The notes under the pieces are model-generated. The model was not told the origin of the DNA. It saw nothing but the letters and a program-made list of their open reading frames with translations, and did not search any database. From contig NZ_SCTN01000362.1 of the NCBI RefSeq assembly GCF_004297345.1, forward strand, positions 1-33,600: a stretch of 33,600 bases of DNA. Reading direction: 5' to 3'. This DNA comes from Aquabacterium sp. (GTDB lineage Bacteria > Pseudomonadota > Gammaproteobacteria > Burkholderiales > Burkholderiaceae_C). Below, piece by piece: positions 10,741 to 20,124 of this stretch. The stretch's first letter is position 1, and every line of letters begins with the position of its first letter. Position numbers and translations under genes: made by a program.

Positions 10741-12261
10741 TCAGAAGAAGCCCAGCTTGTTGGGGTCGTAGCTGACCAGCAGGTTCTTGGTCTGCTGATA
10801 GTGGTCCAACATCATCTTGTGCGTTTCACGCCCGATGCCCGATTCCTTGTAGCCGCCAAACGTGGCGTGAGCCGGGTAAGCGTGGTAGCAATTGGTCCAT
10901 ACACGGCCAGCCTGAATACCCCGGCCAAATCGGTAAGCGCGGCTGCCATCGCGTGTCCAAACACCAGCACCGAGCCCATAAGGCGTGTCATTGGCAATCT
11001 CCAGCGCTTCCTGCTCGGTCTTGAATGTGGTGACGGCCAGCACAGGGCCAAATATCTCTTCCTGGAAGATGCGCATCTTGTTGTGGCCCTTGAACAGCGT
11101 GGGCTGGATGTAATAGCCGCCACTCAACTCACCACCCAGCTCGGCCTTGTCGCCGCCGATGAGCACTTGTGCCCCTTCGGATTTGCCCACCTGCAGGTAG
11201 GACATGATCTTCTCCATCTGCATGGACGAAGCTTGCGCACCCATCATGGTGTCGGTGTCCAGCGGGCTGCCTTGCTTGATCGCGGCCACACGCTTGATCG
11301 CACGTTCGATGAAGCGGTCGTAGATCGATTCCTGAATCAGGGCGCGTGAGGGGCAGGTGCAGACCTCGCCCTGGTTGAAGGCGAACAGCACCATGCCTTC
11401 GATGGCCTTGTCCAGGAAGGCATCGTCTTCGGCCATCACGTCATCAAAGAAGATGTTGGGGCTCTTGCCACCCAGCTCCAGCGTGGCGGGGATCAGGTTG
11501 TTGGCTGCGGCCTGGGCAATGACTCGGCCGGTTGCGGTCGAACCGGTGAACGCAATCTTGGCGATGCGCTTGCTGTTGGCCAGCGGCATGCCGGCTTCAC
11601 GGCCATAGCCATTGATGATGTTGAGCACGCCAGGTGGCAGCAGATCGGCGATCAGCTCGGCCAGCACCATGATGCTCACAGGCGTCGACTCAGCCGGCTT
11701 GAGCACCACGCAGTTGCCGGCGCCCAGTGCTGGGGCCAGCTTCCAGGCCGCCATCAGGATGGGGAAGTTCCAGGGGATGATCTGGCCGACCACGCCCAGC
11801 GGCTCATGGAAGTGATAAGCGATGGTGTTGCCATCGATCTCGCTGAGCGAGCCTTCCTGAGCGCGCACACAGCCCGCGAAGTAGCGGAAGTGGTCAACAG
11901 CCAGCGGGATGTCGGCGTTCAGCGTTTCGCGGATGGGCTTGCCGTTGTCGATGGTTTCGGCGTAGGCCAGCTTCTCCAGGTTCTGCTCCAGGCGATCGGC
12001 AATCTTCAGCAGGATGTTGGCCCGCTCGGTTGGCGAGGTGGCGCCCCATTTTGCTGATGCGGCATGGGCGGCGTTCAGCGCCAGTTCCACATCGGCTTCC
12101 TGAGAACGTGCGGCCTGCGTGTAGACCAGGCCATTGATGGGCGTGATCACGTCGAAATACTGGCCGCTGACCGGCGGCACGAACTTGCCATTGATGAAGT
12201 TGTCGTAGCACTTCTTGAAAGCCACGGGGGCGCCGGCTGCTCCGGGGAGGGCGTAGATCAT
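10741..12261 (-). CDS. NAD-dependent aldehyde dehydrogenase (AcoD/ExaC-like)
   Basis: '[34 protein letters not shown]', '[15 protein letters not shown]', '[18 protein letters not shown]'. ORF opens at 12285; ATG at 12261 ([17 protein letters not shown]) preferred. Confidence 0.95.
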   Translation of the reverse strand: MIYALPGAAGAPVAFKKCYDNFINGKFVPPVSGQYFDVITPINGLVYTQAARSQEADVELALNAAHAASAKWGATSPTERANILLKIADRLEQNLEKLAYAETIDNGKPIRETLNADIPLAVDHFRYFAGCVRAQEGSLSEIDGNTIAYHFHEPLGVVGQIIPWNFPILMAAWKLAPALGAGNCVVLKPAESTPVSIMVLAELIADLLPPGVLNIINGYGREAGMPLANSKRIAKIAFTGSTATGRVIAQAAANNLIPATLELGGKSPNIFFDDVMAEDDAFLDKAIEGMVLFAFNQGEVCTCPSRALIQESIYDRFIERAIKRVAAIKQGSPLDTDTMMGAQASSMQMEKIMSYLQVGKSEGAQVLIGGDKAELGGELSGGYYIQPTLFKGHNKMRIFQEEIFGPVLAVTTFKTEQEALEIANDTPYGLGAGVWTRDGSRAYRFGRGIQAGRVWTNCYHAYPAHATFGGYKESGIGRETHKMMLDHYQQTKNLLVSYDPNKLGFF

Positions 12262-12327
12262 GTCAGTCTCCTGGTTCACACACACAGATCCCCGGTTGTT
12301 GTGCGACCGGGCTCATGCCCTCTACAG

Positions 12328-12343
12328 CGCACGGCGTGTGCCA
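12328..12343 (-). promoter_or_regulatory. Candidate sigma-54 (-24/-12) promoter for the aldehyde dehydrogenase
   Basis: Minus-strand TGGCACACGCCGTGCG against consensus TGGCAC-N5-TTGCW; GG and GC elements at correct spacing, about 65 bp upstream of the ALDH ATG. Confidence 0.65.
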
Positions 12344-12460
12344 TCTGGGGTTCGTCCGGATAAGGCACGGTCTTTGCGCCCGGTGAAAAACGCCCGCCAG
12401 ACCCGGCCAGCATTGGTTTTGCCCGGCCTGGATGCCTGGTTTTCATGCGGCGTCCGAAAC

Positions 12461-12544
12461 TGTCACCCCTGTGTCATCGCACTTGCGCCACTTGCTCACA
12501 CTGTCCCGAAATGACACAGGGTGACTACGGGTGTGTCACCCCTG
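12461..12544. promoter_or_regulatory. Candidate enhancer (UAS) cluster for the sigma-54 activator
   Basis: Exact 11-bp direct repeat TGTCACCCCTG at 12461-12471 and 12534-12544; perfect inverted repeat CCTGTGTCAT (12468-12477)/ATGACACAGG (12511-12520); TGTC-N7-GACA at 12502-12516. Confidence 0.5.
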
Positions 12545-14668
12545 ATGCGGGGCGATACTGCGCGGGTTGCGTCCAACCAGCACCATCGCTTCATGCCCCA
12601 ACGCCTTGAACATCGCCCCTCCGCGACCGAGCTTCAACAAGCTCGCCGCTGGATGCTGGAACATGGCGAAGTCCCTCAAGGCATGGTGAGCGAATCCCTG
12701 AGCCGCTCCTGGCAGCGCAGCCACCATGCGGGCCTCAGCCCGGTGGACATGCTGCCCGATCAACCCTTGTGCAGTGCACCAGACCTCAAACAAGCCCTGG
12801 AGCGCCAACGCGAGTTTCTGGCCCACGCTCGCCCGGTCATGGAGTTCGTGTTCGACCAGATGCAAGGCAGTGGCAACCTGGTGGTCCTGTCTGATGCCGG
12901 GGGCCTGCTTTTGCACAGTCTGGGCGACACCGATTTTGTAGACCGCGCCGACCGCGTGGCCCTGCGCCCTGGCGCCCTGTGGCACGAAGCCGACCGCGGT
13001 ACCAATGCCATCGGCACCGCGCTGGCTGACCAACGCCCGGTGGTGATCCATGGCGCCGAACACTATCTGGAGCGCAACAGCTTTTTGACATGTGCCGCAG
13101 CCCCGGTGCGTACCTCCGCAGGCCGGCTGCAAGGTGTGCTCGACATCTCGGGCGATCAACGCGCGCACCACCCCCACACCTTCGCCCTGGTGCGCTCGGC
13201 TGCCCGCATGATCGAAGACCGGCTCTTTCACGCGCGCCATAGCCGCGATCAGATCCTGCGCCTGCATCACCTGCCAGAAGGCCTGGGCGCCGTCGGCGAA
13301 GGCCTGGTGGCCTTGTCGGACGACGGCTGGGTGGTAGGCGCCAACGCCCTGGCACAACAATGGCTGGGCCTGGATGAAACACGCATCGGCACAGGCACGC
13401 TGGATCAGCTCACCGGGATCCAGAGCCGGCTGATGCCGCCGGGCCGCATCATGCGTCTGCACACACCGGGCGATCGCGCCCTGTTCGGCCGCATGGACCC
13501 AAGGCAACGCCCCGTGCTGAACATGGCCGCCTCGTCCGGCATGCCATCGGCAGACGTGTCACCCCTGTCCAGCAATGCGCGCCAGAACACGCCTCGCGAG
13601 ACCACGCCTCGCCAGAATGCACCGACCTCCCCCCCCGATACCCCGGCGCCAGCAGACCCCCGCCTTCAGGACGCTCTGCATCGCGCTCGACGCGTTCAAG
13701 CCCAGGGCATTGCCGTGCTGGTGCAAGGTGAATCAGGCAGCGGCAAGGAGGTGTTCGCCCGTGCCTTGCATGCCGAGGGCGACCGCGCCCACAAGCCCTT
13801 CGTGGCCGTCAATTGCGCTGCGCTGCCCGAAACCCTGATCGAAGCCGAACTCTTCGGTTATGTGGGCGGCGCGTTCACGGGTGCACGCCGCGAAGGCTCG
13901 CCAGGCCGCATCCGCGAAGCCGATGGCGGCACCCTCTTCCTCGATGAGATCGGCGACATGCCCTTGTCACTGCAAGCCCGCCTGCTGCGTGTGCTGCAAG
14001 ACAAGGTGGTGATGCCATTGGGCGGCAGCAAGCCACAGCCTGTTGACTTCGTGCTGGTGTGCGCCACACACCGCAAGCTGCGTGATGCCATTGCCGTCGG
14101 CACCTTCCGCGAAGACCTGTACTACCGGCTCAACGGGCTCACGGTCTCGCTGCCAGCCTTGCGCGAGCGGCAGGACTTCGACACCCTTGTGCGCCAGATG
14201 CTCGATCAGCTCTGTGCGGACATGCGGCGAGCCCCCGTGGACAGCGTCCACCCGGGCCTCATGCAGGCCATGAGCCATTACCCCTGGCCGGGCAATCTGC
14301 GCCAGTTGCACGGCTTGCTGCGCACGGTTTGCGCCCTGCTGGATCCCGATGAGCGCACCCTGGACTGGCATCACCTGCCGGAAGACATGGTGGCCGACTT
14401 GCGGGCAGCACCTTTGCATCAGCAAGAGCCTCGGCATGGGGCCCGCCACGACGCCAGCCAGACGGATACATCGGCCGCGCCAGGCCATGAGCCGCCACCT
14501 GCCACCGTGTCCATGACCCCCGGCCCCGACGCCAATCTGCGCCGCCTGTCGGATCTGGCCATCCAGCAGGTCGTGGAATCCACGCAGGGCAATATGTCCG
14601 AAGCCGCACGCCGCTTGGGTATCAGCCGCAACACGCTCTATCGCCGCATCAAGCAGATCAAGGCTTGA
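12521..14668 (+). CDS. Sigma-54-dependent transcriptional activator, AcoR-like (GAF - AAA+ - Fis HTH)
   Basis: Walker A 'GESGSGKE', sigma-54 contact 'GAFTGA', 'FLDEIGDMP', C-terminal HTH 'NMSEAARRLGISRNTLYRRIKQIKA', N-terminal GAF-like region. GTG start at 12521 is doubtful; ATG at 12545 or 12594 are alternatives. Confidence 0.93.
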   Translation: MTTGVSPLMRGDTARVASNQHHRFMPQRLEHRPSATELQQARRWMLEHGEVPQGMVSESLSRSWQRSHHAGLSPVDMLPDQPLCSAPDLKQALERQREFLAHARPVMEFVFDQMQGSGNLVVLSDAGGLLLHSLGDTDFVDRADRVALRPGALWHEADRGTNAIGTALADQRPVVIHGAEHYLERNSFLTCAAAPVRTSAGRLQGVLDISGDQRAHHPHTFALVRSAARMIEDRLFHARHSRDQILRLHHLPEGLGAVGEGLVALSDDGWVVGANALAQQWLGLDETRIGTGTLDQLTGIQSRLMPPGRIMRLHTPGDRALFGRMDPRQRPVLNMAASSGMPSADVSPLSSNARQNTPRETTPRQNAPTSPPDTPAPADPRLQDALHRARRVQAQGIAVLVQGESGSGKEVFARALHAEGDRAHKPFVAVNCAALPETLIEAELFGYVGGAFTGARREGSPGRIREADGGTLFLDEIGDMPLSLQARLLRVLQDKVVMPLGGSKPQPVDFVLVCATHRKLRDAIAVGTFREDLYYRLNGLTVSLPALRERQDFDTLVRQMLDQLCADMRRAPVDSVHPGLMQAMSHYPWPGNLRQLHGLLRTVCALLDPDERTLDWHHLPEDMVADLRAAPLHQQEPRHGARHDASQTDTSAAPGHEPPPATVSMTPGPDANLRRLSDLAIQQVVESTQGNMSEAARRLGISRNTLYRRIKQIKA

Positions 14669-14752
14669 TCAAAGGCTGGTCAGCATCAAAAAACCTCGAA
14701 GAATCAGCGCTGAATCGCAGAACCGGCCCGGCATTTGGGTAGCATCACGCCC

Positions 14753-15463
14753 ATGATGACGAACGCCGACCCCCAAGAACTCGCCAAATTCAGCGACCTG
14801 GCCCACAAGTGGTGGGATCCTGAGAGCGAATTCCGCCCCCTGCACGAGATCAACCCCCTGCGCCTGGACTGGATCGACCAGTTCGCCGCCATCAAGGGCA
14901 AGAACGTGGTGGACGTGGGTTGCGGCGGCGGCATCCTGGCCGAATCCATGGCCCGCAAGGGCGCCAATGTTCTGGGCGTGGACCTGGCAGACAAGCCCCT
15001 GAAAGTGGCCCAGTTGCACGCCATGGAAGCGGGCATCGCCAACATCGACTACCGCAGCATCGCCGCCGAAGCACTGGCCGCCGAGCAGCCAGGCCAGTTC
15101 GACGTGGTCACCTGCATGGAAATGCTCGAGCACGTGCCCGATCCTTCGTCGATCGTGCGCGCCTGCATGGAGATGGCCCGCCCTGGTGGCTGGGTCTTCT
15201 TCTCGACCATCAACCGCAACCCCAAGGCCTACCTGTTTGCGATCCTGGGCGCCGAGTACCTGCTCAAGCTGCTGCCCAAAGGCACGCACGAGTTTGCGCG
15301 CTTCATCCGTCCCGCAGAACTGGCACGCTGGATCCGCGAGGCCCATCTCGATCTGGTGCAGTTCAAGGGCATGGAATACAACCCCATCACCCGCCGCTAC
15401 TGGCTGTCGGGCGACACCAGCGTGAACTACATGGTGGCCTGCCGCAAGCCTTTGGCCTCGTGA
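14753..15463 (+). CDS. ubiG: Ubiquinone biosynthesis O-methyltransferase UbiG
   Basis: '[29 protein letters not shown]', '[20 protein letters not shown]', '[16 protein letters not shown]', '[23 protein letters not shown]'. ATG at 14753. Confidence 0.97.
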   Translation: MMTNADPQELAKFSDLAHKWWDPESEFRPLHEINPLRLDWIDQFAAIKGKNVVDVGCGGGILAESMARKGANVLGVDLADKPLKVAQLHAMEAGIANIDYRSIAAEALAAEQPGQFDVVTCMEMLEHVPDPSSIVRACMEMARPGGWVFFSTINRNPKAYLFAILGAEYLLKLLPKGTHEFARFIRPAELARWIREAHLDLVQFKGMEYNPITRRYWLSGDTSVNYMVACRKPLAS

Positions 15464-16164
15464 TGCGCATCGACGCCACCTTCAAGCCGGGCAGCATCCA
15501 ATGGGCATGCCCACCTACTGCTGTGCTGTTCGATCTGGACGGCACACTGGCCGATACAGCGGGAGACCTGGGCGGCGCGCTCAACCACTTGCGCATCCAG
15601 CGTGGGCTGGCTCCGATGCCACTGGATGTGCTTCGTCCTTACGCTTCTGCCGGGGCACGCGGCCTGATTGGTGTCGGCCTGGACATCCATCCCGGTGACG
15701 CCGAATTCGACACACTCCGGCAAGCCTTCCTGGACGCGTACACGGCCTGCCTGGCCGACACCACGGCCCTGTTCAATGGCATGTCAGATCTGCTGTACGA
15801 GCTGAGCACACGCGGACTGAAATGGGGCGTCGTCACCAACAAACCGCACCGCTTCACCCTGCCCGTCATGGATGGCCTGGGCTTGCGAGAAGACGCCGCC
15901 GTCATCATCAGCGGCGACTCCACCGCCCACGCCAAGCCCCACCCCTTGCCCTTGCTCACGGCCTGCGAGCAGATGGGCGTGTCGCCCGCCTCTGTGCTGT
16001 ATGTGGGCGATGATCTGCGCGACATCCAGGCAGCCAAGGCGGCCGGCATGCCCAGTGCCGCCGCTGCTTGGGGCTACATCGGCCACAACGGTGAGATCGA
16101 ATCCTGGGATGCCGATGTGATCGTGGCGCATCCCATGGATTTGCTGATGCACTTGCGTACCTGA
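15463..16164 (+). CDS. gph: Phosphoglycolate phosphatase (HAD superfamily)
   Basis: 'AVLFDLDGTLADTAGDL', 'GVVTNKPHRFT', 'YVGDDLRDIQAAKAAGM'; ATG overlaps the ubiG stop codon by one base. Confidence 0.93.
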   Translation: MRIDATFKPGSIQWACPPTAVLFDLDGTLADTAGDLGGALNHLRIQRGLAPMPLDVLRPYASAGARGLIGVGLDIHPGDAEFDTLRQAFLDAYTACLADTTALFNGMSDLLYELSTRGLKWGVVTNKPHRFTLPVMDGLGLREDAAVIISGDSTAHAKPHPLPLLTACEQMGVSPASVLYVGDDLRDIQAAKAAGMPSAAAAWGYIGHNGEIESWDADVIVAHPMDLLMHLRT

Positions 16165-16200
16165 CGCGCACCAGACCAGCGACACAGCACGCGCACAAAC

Positions 16201-16233
16201 AAAAAGCCACCGATCAACGGTGGCTTTTTTCTT
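16201..16233. terminator. Bidirectional Rho-independent terminator between convergent gph and manC
   Basis: aaaaa-GCCACCG-atcaa-CGGTGGC-ttttttctt, with A-run and T-run on opposite sides. Confidence 0.92.
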
Positions 16234-16251
16234 AAGCAGTCGGATGCAATC

Positions 16252-17706
16252 TCACGCAGAACGACCGTAGTTATCCTGGAAGCGAACGATGTCATCCTCA
16301 CCCAGGTAGCTGCCCGATTGCACTTCGATGATCTCCAGCGGGATCGTGCCCGGGTTGACCAGACGGTGCACCGTGCCCAGCGGGATGTAGGTCGACTGGT
16401 TCTCTGACAGCATCAGCACCTTGTCGCCATTGGTGACCTCAGCCGTGCCGCTCACCACAATCCAGTGCTCTGCGCGGTGATGGTGCATCTGCAGGCTCAG
16501 TGAAGCCTTGGGCTTGACCATGATGCGCTTGACCTGAAAGCGCGGGCCAGAATCGATCGAGTCATACCAGCCCCAGGGGCGATGCACCCGGCGATGCAGC
16601 GTGCCCTCTGTGCGCTTGGCACTGTCCAGCGTCGCCACGACCTTCTTCACGTCCTGGCTGCAGTTGCGATCGGCCACCAGCACGGCATCCGGCGTCTCGA
16701 CCACCACGACATTGTCCAGGCCCACAGCAGCCACCAAACGGCTGGTGGCGTGCACCAAGGTATTGCTGCTGTTCTGGAACAAGGCATCACCTTGGGAGGC
16801 ATTGCCCTTGTCGTCGTGTTCGCTGACTTGCCAGACGGCATCCCAGGCCCCCAGATCGGACCAGCCTGCGTCCAGCGGCACCATGCGCACCACAAAGCCG
16901 CTCTCGGGCTTGGCGGGGCACTGCTCCATCACCGCATAGTCAACCGACTCAGATGGCACCGAGGCAAACTCGGCCTTGCCAGGGCGCACAAAAGTGGCAT
17001 CGGTCGTGCGCACGGCAAAGGATTCAAGCGTGGCCTTGGCGATATCAGGGCGGAAGTGTTCCAGCGCGGCCAGCCAGCGCGAAGCCTTCATCACGAACAT
17101 GCCGCTGTTCCAGAAATAGCCGCCATCAGCCACATAGGACTTGGCGGTTTCCAGGTTCGGCTTCTCGACGAAGGCGGCCACAGCACGCACACCGTTCGCA
17201 TCGGCTTGTGCCGTGCGGATATAACCAAAACCAGTCTCTGGGCGATCAGGCGTGATGCCCAGGATCACGATGTCACCATTGGCAGCTGCTCGCACGGCCT
17301 TTTGCAGCGCTTCGGTGTACGCCGCTTCATTGGTGACTGTCTGGTCAGCCGGCGTGACCACCAGGATCGGATCAGCGCCGTCCGCAGTAGCCTGCAAGGC
17401 AGCCAGGGTCACGGCTGGTGCCGTGTTGCGACCAACAGGCTCCAGCAACAACGAGGAAGGCTCACCCTTCAACTCGCGCAACTGATCGAGCACCAGAAAG
17501 CGATGCTCCTCGTTGCCCACAACACAAGGCTTGCCGACCTCAATGTCGTCGGAACCCAGCGCCTGCAAACGCAGATGCGCCTGCTGGAACAAGCTCTGGT
17601 TGCCTTGCAGCACCAGGAACTGCTTGGGGTACAGCGCACGAGACAGTGGCCACAGGCGGGTGCCGGAACCACCAGCCATGATCACAGGAAGCAAAGCGTA
17701 TTTCAT
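16252..17706 (-). CDS. manC: Mannose-1-phosphate guanylyltransferase / mannose-6-phosphate isomerase
   Basis: 'PVIMAGGSGTRLWPLSRALYPKQFL', 'FVEKPNLETA', C-terminal cupin 'HRPWGWYDSIDSGPRFQVKRIMVKPKASLSLQMHHHRAEHWIVVSGTAEVT'. Confidence 0.96.
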   Translation of the reverse strand: MKYALLPVIMAGGSGTRLWPLSRALYPKQFLVLQGNQSLFQQAHLRLQALGSDDIEVGKPCVVGNEEHRFLVLDQLRELKGEPSSLLLEPVGRNTAPAVTLAALQATADGADPILVVTPADQTVTNEAAYTEALQKAVRAAANGDIVILGITPDRPETGFGYIRTAQADANGVRAVAAFVEKPNLETAKSYVADGGYFWNSGMFVMKASRWLAALEHFRPDIAKATLESFAVRTTDATFVRPGKAEFASVPSESVDYAVMEQCPAKPESGFVVRMVPLDAGWSDLGAWDAVWQVSEHDDKGNASQGDALFQNSSNTLVHATSRLVAAVGLDNVVVVETPDAVLVADRNCSQDVKKVVATLDSAKRTEGTLHRRVHRPWGWYDSIDSGPRFQVKRIMVKPKASLSLQMHHHRAEHWIVVSGTAEVTNGDKVLMLSENQSTYIPLGTVHRLVNPGTIPLEIIEVQSGSYLGEDDIVRFQDNYGRSA

Positions 17707-17755
17707 ACTTGAACCATAACAAATCGGTGCGCGATTTGAATCACATCACCGGAGG

Positions 17756-18787
17756 TTAACCCTCAAAACCATTCGGATTGGTGGATTGCCAGCGCCAGGA
17801 ATCAATGCACATCTGATCAAGGCCTCTGACGGCTTTCCAACCCATCGTCTCAAACGCATGTTGTGGATCGGCATAACAGGCATCCACATCACCGGGGCGG
17901 CGCGGCGCAAAAACCAGCGGGATCTCACGATCAGCAGCCTTGCCGTACTCACGAGCCAGATCCAGGACGCTGTAGCCTTGGCCGGTACCCAGATTGACGG
18001 TCAGGGACTGTTGCTTGTCAAACAGATACCGCAGTGCCGCCACATGGCCTTCTGCCAGATCACAGACATGGATGTAATCACGCACACCCGTGCCATCTGG
18101 CGTGTTGTAGTCATTGCCGAAGACATTGAGATGCTGGCGCTTGCCCACGGCAACCTGCGCCACATAAGGCATGAGGTTGTTGGGCACGCCACGCGGATCT
18201 TCGCCAATCAGGCCGCTATGGTGGGCACCGACCGGGTTGAAGTACCGCAGGTAAGCCACGCGCCAGGACGGATCGCAGCGCTCCAGTTCGCGCAGCATCT
18301 CTTCGCCCAGCAGCTTGGTCTGACCATAGGGATTGGTGACGCGCAAAGGCGAGTCTTCGGTGATGGGCAACTTCTCAGGCTTGCCGTATACCGTAGCGGA
18401 AGAACTGAACACGATATGGGGCACGCCGTGGCGCTGCATCGCCTGGCACACGGCAAGCATGCCGCCGATGTTGTTCTCGAAATAATCCAGCGGGCGTTCG
18501 ATGGATTCACCAACCGCCTTGAGGGCGGCAAAGTGCACCACGGCCTTGATGCCCCCGAACTGCGCCTGGCCCACGTCGAAGCAACGGTTCAGAACAGCCT
18601 GATCACGCACATCGCCTTCAACGAAAACCGGCTTGCGCCCGCCGATCTTCTCCAGTCTGTCCAGCACAAGAGGCGAGCTGTTGACAAAGCTGTCAACGCC
18701 CACCACGTCAAATCCAGCCTCTTGCAAGGCCAGCCAGGTGTGCGAACCGATGTAGCCAGTGCCGCCGGTCAACAGGATACAAGCCAC
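17756..18787 (-). CDS. galE: UDP-glucose 4-epimerase
   Basis: 'ILLTGGTGYIGSHTWLALQEAGFDVVGVDSFVNSS', 'SSSATVYGKPEKLPITEDSPL', 'NPYGQTKLLGEEML', 'YNTPDGTGVRDYIHVCDLAEGH'. Confidence 0.97.
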   Translation of the reverse strand: MACILLTGGTGYIGSHTWLALQEAGFDVVGVDSFVNSSPLVLDRLEKIGGRKPVFVEGDVRDQAVLNRCFDVGQAQFGGIKAVVHFAALKAVGESIERPLDYFENNIGGMLAVCQAMQRHGVPHIVFSSSATVYGKPEKLPITEDSPLRVTNPYGQTKLLGEEMLRELERCDPSWRVAYLRYFNPVGAHHSGLIGEDPRGVPNNLMPYVAQVAVGKRQHLNVFGNDYNTPDGTGVRDYIHVCDLAEGHVAALRYLFDKQQSLTVNLGTGQGYSVLDLAREYGKAADREIPLVFAPRRPGDVDACYADPQHAFETMGWKAVRGLDQMCIDSWRWQSTNPNGFEG

Positions 18788-18802
18788 GCTGTGGTTACTC
18801 CA

Positions 18803-20092
18803 TCAATCAATGGTCAGGCTGGCCGAGCAGTCAACCGAGTGGCCGTCGTAAGCCACGCGACCTGCACCAACCGTCTGGCTGTACTTCTGATAGGAACATC
18901 CCAGATTGACACTGCGCGTGGCCGCATAGTTCAGCCCCAGCGTCGTCACGTGCGCAATACTGCTGGATTGATCAGCCGGCACACCAGTATCCGAACAAGA
19001 TGGCAGATTCCCCTGGCTGTTGCACTGCATGTTGACGTTCTTGTTATCGACAGCAAAGCGCGTCAAGCCATAGTTGGTTGTCAGGGAAGTTTTGCCAGTC
19101 AACTGCGCTTTAGCCATCAAAGACAAGATCGTGTTCACGCTGTTGTTGTTGACGCTGTAGTCTTTTAAAGTCAGACCATCAGCATTGATCGTTGCCGACG
19201 ACGATTTCGCACGGTCAGCACCTGTGGCTCGCTGCAGGCCTACACCATAAGTCACGATGCCAGCCGGTGTATATCGCCAGTTCAAACCGCCAGTCCAACC
19301 GTGCACAGGCTGGTCATGCGTGCTGCTGAACACGGAGGTTCGCCGAGTCAGCGTAGCATTCAAGTTGCTCAAACCCGTGACCTGCCAGTTTGCACCCACA
19401 TCAGTATTGGCGTCATCAATCTGTTTGTTATACAGATTGTTAGGATAGTTCGTTCGAACCAGCCGTTGCCCGATGAAGTAATTGAACAGATCGGTGCTGT
19501 AATAGGTCAGACGCAACCCATTACTGTGCTGAGTCGATTCATTGTTCTTGTAACGATCAGCGGAGTAGCCAGTCTTGTTCGTGTCGTAGTTTGCCATCAC
19601 GGCAAGCAGCCCACCTACGCCATACTGCAGGGCAATATTTCCATCCCGATAGGTTCGGATATTGCGCGACACACGATCGGTGACGTCCTGATTATTTTGG
19701 ATCTCATTCAGATTCTGATTGAACGCGCCGCCAACCGCCACGCGCCAATCGCGGAGAAACTCTGACGCTACTTCGCCATTGATGTCTTTGCCATCGTTAT
19801 TCAACAGATCGCCATAGTGCGCATATTTCAGCTTGGACAATTTGGCAGATCCGGTATAGGTCTGGCGGCCATAAGCCTTATCGATGCCGACCTGAAGCGC
19901 CGTGCTGTTGATGGTCTCGGCCTGGCGATTGCTGTCCCTCGAGAAATTACTGTCGCGGGTAATATCGTGAGCCAAGCTGAGATAAAGCGGCGTATCGTCC
20001 TCGCCCGCTTGTGCTGGCGCCATGGCCCCCAGAGACAGGCCGGCGGCAACGGCCAGCGCAACAGGACGCAAGGACGGACGCAAGAACATCAT
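18803..20092 (-). CDS. Outer-membrane beta-barrel-like protein, EpsL-like exopolysaccharide family
   Basis: Signal peptide 'MMFLRPSLRPVALAVAAGLSLGAMAPAQA', then alternating amphipathic beta-strand pattern through the C-terminus; lies between wcaJ-like and galE. ORF opens with a TTG codon at 20128; ATG at 20092 preferred. Confidence 0.65.
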   Translation of the reverse strand: MMFLRPSLRPVALAVAAGLSLGAMAPAQAGEDDTPLYLSLAHDITRDSNFSRDSNRQAETINSTALQVGIDKAYGRQTYTGSAKLSKLKYAHYGDLLNNDGKDINGEVASEFLRDWRVAVGGAFNQNLNEIQNNQDVTDRVSRNIRTYRDGNIALQYGVGGLLAVMANYDTNKTGYSADRYKNNESTQHSNGLRLTYYSTDLFNYFIGQRLVRTNYPNNLYNKQIDDANTDVGANWQVTGLSNLNATLTRRTSVFSSTHDQPVHGWTGGLNWRYTPAGIVTYGVGLQRATGADRAKSSSATINADGLTLKDYSVNNNSVNTILSLMAKAQLTGKTSLTTNYGLTRFAVDNKNVNMQCNSQGNLPSCSDTGVPADQSSSIAHVTTLGLNYAATRSVNLGCSYQKYSQTVGAGRVAYDGHSVDCSASLTID

Positions 20093-20124
20093 CTTGTTTG
20101 ATTTCACGTGCACCTCAGCTGTGA

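Noticed and set aside
10500-10775. 91-aa plus-strand ORF in the intergenic region
   Set aside because: Runs through the terminator hairpin and into the ALDH 3' end; no motif and no clear ribosome-binding site.
13561-13660. Short repeated 'acgcctcgc' units in the sigma-54 activator
   Set aside because: Low-complexity Pro/Thr/Gln linker between the GAF and AAA+ domains, not a tandem-repeat array of note.
14920-15462. 5' part of the 414-aa ORF 14920..16164
   Set aside because: Out-of-frame overlap with ubiG; the real gph coding sequence starts at 15463.
17786-19168. 460-aa plus-strand ORF
   Set aside because: Antisense across galE and the EpsL-like gene; no domain motifs and it spans two real genes.
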